This document shows, piece by piece, positions 58,901 to 64,000 of a stretch of 64,000 nt of DNA. The stretch's first letter is position 1. The number at the start of each line of letters is the position of its first letter. Source of the stretch: Takakia lepidozioides (taxonomy: Eukaryota > Streptophyta > Takakiopsida > Takakiales > Takakiaceae); NCBI GenBank assembly GCA_030704615.1, contig CM060733.1, positions 60,948,001 to 61,012,000 of the forward strand. The letters are read 5' to 3'. Position numbers and translations under genes: made by a program. The notes below the pieces were generated by a model, which was not told where the DNA came from, did no database searches, and saw only the letters and a program-made list of their open reading frames with translations.

Positions 58901-61900
58901 AAGGTTGTAGAACATCAGCAGCACAAATCCAGGGTTTGGAGAGTTTTTGTCCAGATTTCCCTGCGCAAAACCATTACAGAAGACTGATCTTACAGTTTGC
59001 AGTGCCACCATTTAAGATCCATTTGCAAAGAAGGAGACTCACTGACAAGCCCAGGGTCAAATGCCGGGCACATAGAAAGTCATAATAGAACCAGACATTG
59101 CACTAATCTACAGCCGAGTTTGTGCCACTTCCACCTAAACACAGGAGCAAAGTCACTATGACACAGAGGATTCATAACGAGCTATGCTTGCCATAACTTT
59201 GTGCCCAAAGACCCCACACCCAGTGTGGAGAGACAGAAAAAGAAAGAAACCTTGTAACGTCCAGAGGGCCCACTAGGCCCACGGGGAAAAGTAGAACACA
59301 AGAAACAAGTTCAAAAAACACCAAACATCACCCAAGGACAAAGTGTGAGAGAAGACATAATAAAAATCTATTGAGTTTGAGGGAGCCCAAAGGACACAAA
59401 AGTAGACCAACACAGAACAACCACAGAAACCACGAAACCAAAGACCAAATCATACCTCAAAATGCCTCATGCAGGTAAGCGACTAAGGACATTGGGTGCT
59501 CATAGCTAAATGCCTCTGCCAGGAATGGGGAAAGAAAAAAGAAACTTTACAACACAGCGAGGAAGTAAAATAAAACATCATGTCTGTGGAGCCCAGAGGG
59601 CCCAAGTGACACAGGAGAAAAACAGCACAGTACAACACAGATGCTCTCAAGCCCTCTAACTTGCATAGATACACATTAGAAAGGAACGGAATGGGATCAA
59701 CTCTGGAGCAAAGAAAGTGGCGACACCTTCTGATAGGACACCCCACAAAAGCATAAAAAGCAGTCGATGCATGTGAAAGGGAGCAGATGCGATATACTGG
59801 TGTACATACAGATATAGTCGAAAGGAAAGGAATGCAGTCATCAACAACTTCCTATGGACACCTTTCTGACATGAAGCAACACAAATCTGCAGAAGTACTC
59901 AAATCCCAAACATAGCATAGAGGCAGAGAAGTATCACCAGGGTTTGTCATGAGATTTACCGGGTGATTTGTCCGCTGGAGGACACGGAAAACAAAGACAG
60001 CCAATGCATCCAGTGAATAGGGATTGGATACTGTGCCTGCATGCCAGCTTTTGGAGAACAAAATCAACATCTCCATGGATAGCGACGCTGTGAAGTGTCA
60101 GCATGAACCCCTAGAGCACAAGAGAAGACGGTATAACGAAGATAGTTTCAATGGATTTGCAGAGGGTCCCAGGAGAGGGAAAGAAGATTTCTACCTAGTC
60201 AAGCCTTGCAATATATCAAGGGCATGTTCATCTCCTTGCAATAAGTACACAAGATGTCATCTGCTGGATATGAATGGGAAAATAGACAGAGAAGGTACAG
60301 CATAATCAAGGCTTAAGGACACAAACCTTCGGAGTCAGGCACAACAGGAACACCAATTGCACGAGTGCTTTGACACATGGTTTCAATCTGTAGACGCAAA
60401 TCAGATATTGAAAATTTGATCCCTGAGCTCTCACATCTTTCCATCCACAATTGCAGTGTCACTTAGAATACCAACTAGTCAGTGCTAAAGCCAAGTAACA
60501 GGGTTGTATTGTTTAGGAGATGGATGTTAAAAATTAGTATCATCTTCCTCTTCTGTCTCCCCCTTTATATCGGAAGTGGTACCATGCTTCTAACAGATCT
60601 TAATTAGGTCCCGCTATTGCAGTGCAATGGCAGTGGGCCCCTTCTGCTCTCTTCCCCTTTGTGCTCCGTCCAAGCTGTCTCTGTCACCACACTAAATCAA
60701 GCATAGGGCTAATGGGTCCATCTCTTCCCTCCTTTTGGTATTTCAACTTGCAAGTAACAAAATTGAAATAAGGATCTCTGTGTCTCCATCTCTGTGTGTG
60801 CAGAAGTGATTGGTGGGTTGATATTCCACAATTGGCTTCAGGAGGATTAGAACCTCATGAGGACTATGCCTGCAAGAAGCCTGCAAGGTTACCTGATAGG
60901 CGATGCTCTTAATAAATTGATACTTCTCACAGTCTCTCCAAGACATCAGAAAGTACAATAAGCCTATTAGAATTTGGAAATGGAGTGGTTTAAAACTTTC
61001 CCATAGTAGCTGTCTTACCTGCTTCCAAACGTCATCATTGGGGGCATTCTTGTCAGCTAAGGTCACTCTGGCTGGTTTCTTTTGTCGATCCTCCCTCAAC
61101 TTCTGCCAATACTTCCCTATACAACAAGTTTGACACACATTTCAAATGAGCCTGTGGAATACCACCATGCATTCTGTTCAAGATGTATGAACATAATGTG
61201 CAACCAATACCTGTATGAAACCAAACCACTATGCTATAATCAACCGCGTCTTGCTCTCGCTAAAAGAGACAACACTCAACTTGCTCATGTACACCTATCT
61301 GGACCATCTTTAAGTCTAACAGATTATGTTTGTGTCGCAAGCATCCAACACACGGGTGTGAGATTTGGGTTTGGACTCAAACAGTCTACGTGGTGGACCA
61401 ATATCCTTTGAGATTCTCTGGACAGAGTTCAACTGGACTCCTCCCAACAAAACACTGGCAAGAGTCAACAACAATTCAACGACGTATTAACTGAAGTTTA
61501 TACTGGGCATTCAAAAGTCTGGGTACAGCCTCTAGTGTAAACTGCATTCTTTCCTTCTGCCCTTCCTTCTGGAAGCACCTAACAAACATGAAAGCATACC
61601 CTTGATAAGATCACCCATCAAACTGTGCATAGGGAGCTCATTGCCCAGGCCACCTGGTGCAGCACTAATTTGTTTGCAGAGTGCAGACTTAGCACACCCT
61701 GGTATTCCTGCAGGGCCCATCATGACAGCAAACATGTCAACATATGTGAGGTAACAGAAATGTAACGAAATGAAATGAAATGGTACTTTATAACGTCCGC
61801 GGAAAGCTCAAAGAGCTTATGGGATAAAATGGAAAAAACAGGAGAGAGGAAACAAAAGCAGAGCCAAAAAAAAGCCCTAAAGCAACTACTGCTCAAGGGA

Positions 61901-63314
61901 TTGTCTAAGGGTCAAGTCCTCGTGCAGGTAAGTTGCCAAGCATTTCTGATCCTCATAGGGGAACATCAAGAAAACATCAAGAAAACATCAAGAATGTCAT
62001 TTGGGGAAAGGAGAGAAACTCTTTTTCAGTAGGGAAGTGCAACATCAAGATGCTATGGAACGAATGTGGTACACGACACTACCGTACAATATCTGCTCAA
62101 GACGAGCACGTGGAAACATACCAGGGAAAAACACCAGCATTCCTTGAGCCTTCACAGCTTTGTCAGCATGAGAAGAGGGGGCACTTGCTGCATGTTCAGG
62201 TTCATCATTAGGCAAATAATCATCATCAGCATCATCAGTTTGCTCCCCTGCTGTTTGCACCAGATACTCTTCAACATTCACATGAGTGCCTGCTGCTCCC
62301 ACCAACTGCTGGTTCTTTGAACTCCGCTGGGCATATCGTTTCAAAAATGGTTCTGCCTCTGTTAAATAGGTACTGCTACTGAGCTTCTTCCCCTCCATTC
62401 TTTTCTTGATGTAGGAGCCCCTGCAATAATAAACTCACAAATTGAAACGACTCCTACATAGAGGTTGGGAGCAGGTGTAATATCAACCCATTGAAAGTCA
62501 TGGCAGAAAGAAAAAAGTTACTGATTACAAAGTAGGACACTCTTGTCAACTCAGAAACTAGATGTCTGCAATTTGGCTGTCTTTGGAGCCCAATCAGCTA
62601 TCTGAGGTCGCATTGAGGTTGAGGCTCAAGTATATTACTTCAACTTGTGTAGTGATAGTATATAATGTGCGACAATATCCTTACATGCATCCTCCAACCC
62701 ATCATATATAGTCTTTCAGATAAAGGTAGCAACACTGGGGGCATGTACACCATGGAGCTGGAGTTCTTTCACAGTAAATATTTGTTTTCATGATTGAACT
62801 TGTTGGCACAGAATACAGCTTAGAGGATACCAGAAGAGCAAAAGACTCCGAAAAGTACCATTCACTCAGAAGCTGATTGAGTTCCCGCTGTTTCTCTGGT
62901 GATGTGCCCCAAGCCTTCATTTGCCTACACATTCCCACTCACAGATTCAATAAAGAAGCATCAAAGTAGTTTCTTATGTAACATCTACAAGGTCAGGAGA
63001 GAAATGAAATGAAACGGAATGGTCCTTTATAAGAGGAAAGAAAGAAGAGGAGAGAAAGAAAGAAGAAAGAGAGCTGCTCTTCCAGAAATATCTTTGGCCC
63101 AGGGTATGGGGCTGGTTGTATGGAGCACAAAATTGTGTTCCCGGGTAGGTTTCATTGCAATTCTGAGTTTGTGTCTGTGTGTTGTTTAATTCCAACTTTC
63201 ATTCCTTATTGCAGAGGGTTTATAATATACTCACCTCATATAGTATTCCTTGTACTCAGCCTCCCCTTTGTCAAAAAGAGCTGCTAAACCATTTCGGATG
63301 AGGAAAGTACGAAG
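52979..63314 (-). CDS. RNL: Plant tRNA ligase (C-terminal 560 residues; 5' end off window)
   Basis: Fourteen exons splice in frame with GT-AG introns: 63314-63235, 62924-62859, 62420-62122, 61707-61600, 61116-61019, 60387-60327, 60036-59960, 58960-58889, 58361-58285, 57843-57763, 54916-54814, 54061-53894, 53643-53380, 53107-52979. They total 1683 nt including TGA. RNL seals tRNA halves after intron removal and also splices bZIP60-type mRNA in the unfolded protein response. Visible parts are the end of the ligase domain (LRTFLIRNGLAALF), the kinase P-loop GIPGCAKSAL in exon 61707-61600, and the cyclic phosphodiesterase domain with its two H-x-T motifs, AHITLAHKR and WPHVTVWT (the second spanning the last intron). 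An acidic linker, DDADDDYLPNDEPEH, precedes the P-loop. Arabidopsis RNL is about 1,100 residues, so roughly the N-terminal half lies beyond 64000. The intron at 54917-57762 holds an antisense LINE. Confidence 0.95.
55140..57300 (+). mobile_element. 5'-truncated LINE in a tRNA ligase intron
   Basis: The element lies wholly inside the intron at 54917-57762, antisense to the host gene. A long plus frame (55151-56533) enters directly in the reverse transcriptase: GYKAGGPDGIVNELIKHGG, FLDVKKAYDTVWR, QGVAQGCTLSPPLFN and the catalytic LMFADDF (F in place of the usual Y). The endonuclease is missing. Frameshifts near 56480 and 56965 split the C-terminal part. The zinc knuckle CLLCGQPEDNIHFLIHCPGY is at about 56886-56945, and a further frame runs to 57268. 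No clear poly-A tail or target duplication was found, so the boundaries are approximate. Confidence 0.88.
55151..57268 (+). pseudogene. LINE ORF2 reverse transcriptase, two frameshifts
   Basis: Three successive frames (55151-56533, 56506-57006, 56987-57268) make up one ORF2 C-terminal product. All RT motif blocks from the PDG-containing first block through FADD and the thumb (TYLGVEFSSNCNWEAHI) are readable in the first frame. The two frame changes mean no full product can be made. Codon integrity of the RT block suggests a moderately young insertion. Confidence 0.85.
61768..62010 (+). repeat. Intronic repeat module
   Basis: GAAATGAAATGAAATGGTACTTTATAA at 61767-61793 resembles GAAATGAAATGAAACGGAATGGTCCTTTATAA at 63001-63032. 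The following AACGTCC...GG string resembles TAACGTCCAGAGGGCCCAC near 59254. A GAAAACATCAA unit repeats three times at about 61966-61992. These look like pieces of one small dispersed element scattered through the ligase introns. Confidence 0.45.
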
Positions 63315-63451
63315 CTGCATTTCAGTACACACATGTATGTCAATCTACAATCAGAATTGCTAGCTGACAAGAAAGATACACAAAACATTAAAAAAACTGC
63401 AATTCTCTCTCCTAGGGTCCAGGTTTCACATTTGTGTGCACATACAATCCT

Positions 63452-63765
63452 GGTCGGGTCAGGGTAAAATAAGATCTGAATGGGCCGGGTTAGGGTATGT
63501 CCGGGTAGTCATATAATATACCCTCGGAGCCAGGGTAAATTAAGGGTCCAGGCCTATGTGATGCGGATAGAAACCGGGTAGGGTCCGGGTATCCTTAGCG
63601 GCATGGGTTCAGGGTAGGGTCCGGTTCGTAGGACGCAGTTAAATACCCAGCCAATAGGGCCGGGTCAGGGTATCATGCAATGGGCGGGCCAGGGTATATT
63701 TTATACCCGGCCCCTGAAACCCCGGCGGGTATACCCGGGTATACTTATATACCCGCCCGACAGTG
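63452..63765. repeat. GGGTA / CCGGGT-rich element in the tRNA ligase intron
   Basis: More than ten occurrences of CAGGGTA, CCGGGT or GGTCCGGGTA-type strings fall within about 310 bases. The right end is nearly palindromic (GGCGGGTATACCC...GGGTATA...TATACCCGCC). The left end starts TCGGGTCAGGGTA, and the right end read inward starts TCGGGCGGGTATA. This suggests a small non-autonomous DNA transposon with motif-rich subterminal regions. Confidence 0.5.
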
Positions 63766-63844
63766 GTATGAACATAGTATCTGGCTGAGACAGAGCTGCT
63801 GCTATCTTTTTTAACTACAGGCCATTGTTATTCTAGCTCACACC

Positions 63845-63999
63845 ACACAGATCCTCCTCCATTCCGAAGGGCAGCGTGAGGGTTAAGGACCTCTTTGTGG
63901 GCTGTGTCTACATGCCTACAGAGGTACCCCTTAGTGTTGACGCAGATAAAGCCTTCTGGACTGTGCTAAGTTCCTCGCCAAAGGCCATGTGGTCTTGTT
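63845..63999 (+). pseudogene. LINE endonuclease fragment at the right edge
   Basis: After a stop at about 63835 a plus frame reads SIPKGSVRVKDLFVGCVYMP, then TE and a further stretch to the window edge. The V-x-V-Y-M-P-T pattern is typical of the core strand of LINE apurinic-like endonucleases. It is on the same strand as the LINE at 55.1-57.3 kb and may be the 5' part of a related copy continuing beyond the window. Confidence 0.45.
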
Positions 64000-64000
64000 A

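Overview
This is a transposon-rich stretch of nuclear DNA from a land plant. The evidence is two intron-bearing plant-specific genes in the right third: a plant-type tRNA ligase (RNL/RLG1 family) on the minus strand and a CFL1-like WW-domain protein on the plus strand. Both could be spliced by eye with GT-AG introns and an intact frame. The low gene density and heavy transposable-element debris suggest a large plant genome. I cannot assign the species or lineage.

Layout. 1-11 kb holds tandem repeats, fragments of Ty3/gypsy pol and of a LINE, an orphan first exon of ribosomal protein eS1 (RPS3A), a frameshifted F-box fragment, and a 3' fragment of a tRNA-derived SINE. 11.38-15.53 kb is a complete piggyBac-like DNA transposon with TTAA target duplications, matching terminal inverted repeats, and a transposase with its DDD triad and Cys/His tail, broken only by one apparent single-base frameshift. 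Between the transposase and the right terminus lie a long hairpin and two 52-nt tRNA-like cassettes that lack an anticodon arm. 15.5-43 kb is mostly unrecognised sequence with two more copies of the SINE, an inverted repeat at 22.4-22.9 kb, several short tandem duplications, a Ty3 integrase fragment, and a CACTA-type (DUF4218) fragment. 43.3-46.2 kb is a GC-rich segment upstream of the CFL1-like gene.

The CFL1-like gene (46264-48192, three exons, 378 aa) and the tRNA ligase gene (exons from 63314 down to the stop at 52979, fourteen exons in the window, 5' part off the right edge) are convergent, about 4.8 kb apart. The 2.8-kb intron 10 of the tRNA ligase (counted within this window) has taken in a 5'-truncated, twice-frameshifted LINE in antisense orientation. 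A second LINE endonuclease fragment and a GGGTA-rich repeat lie in the intron at the right edge. No operon-like or functional link between the two genes is apparent.

The most unusual item is the piggyBac-like element and the paired tRNA-like cassettes inside it.
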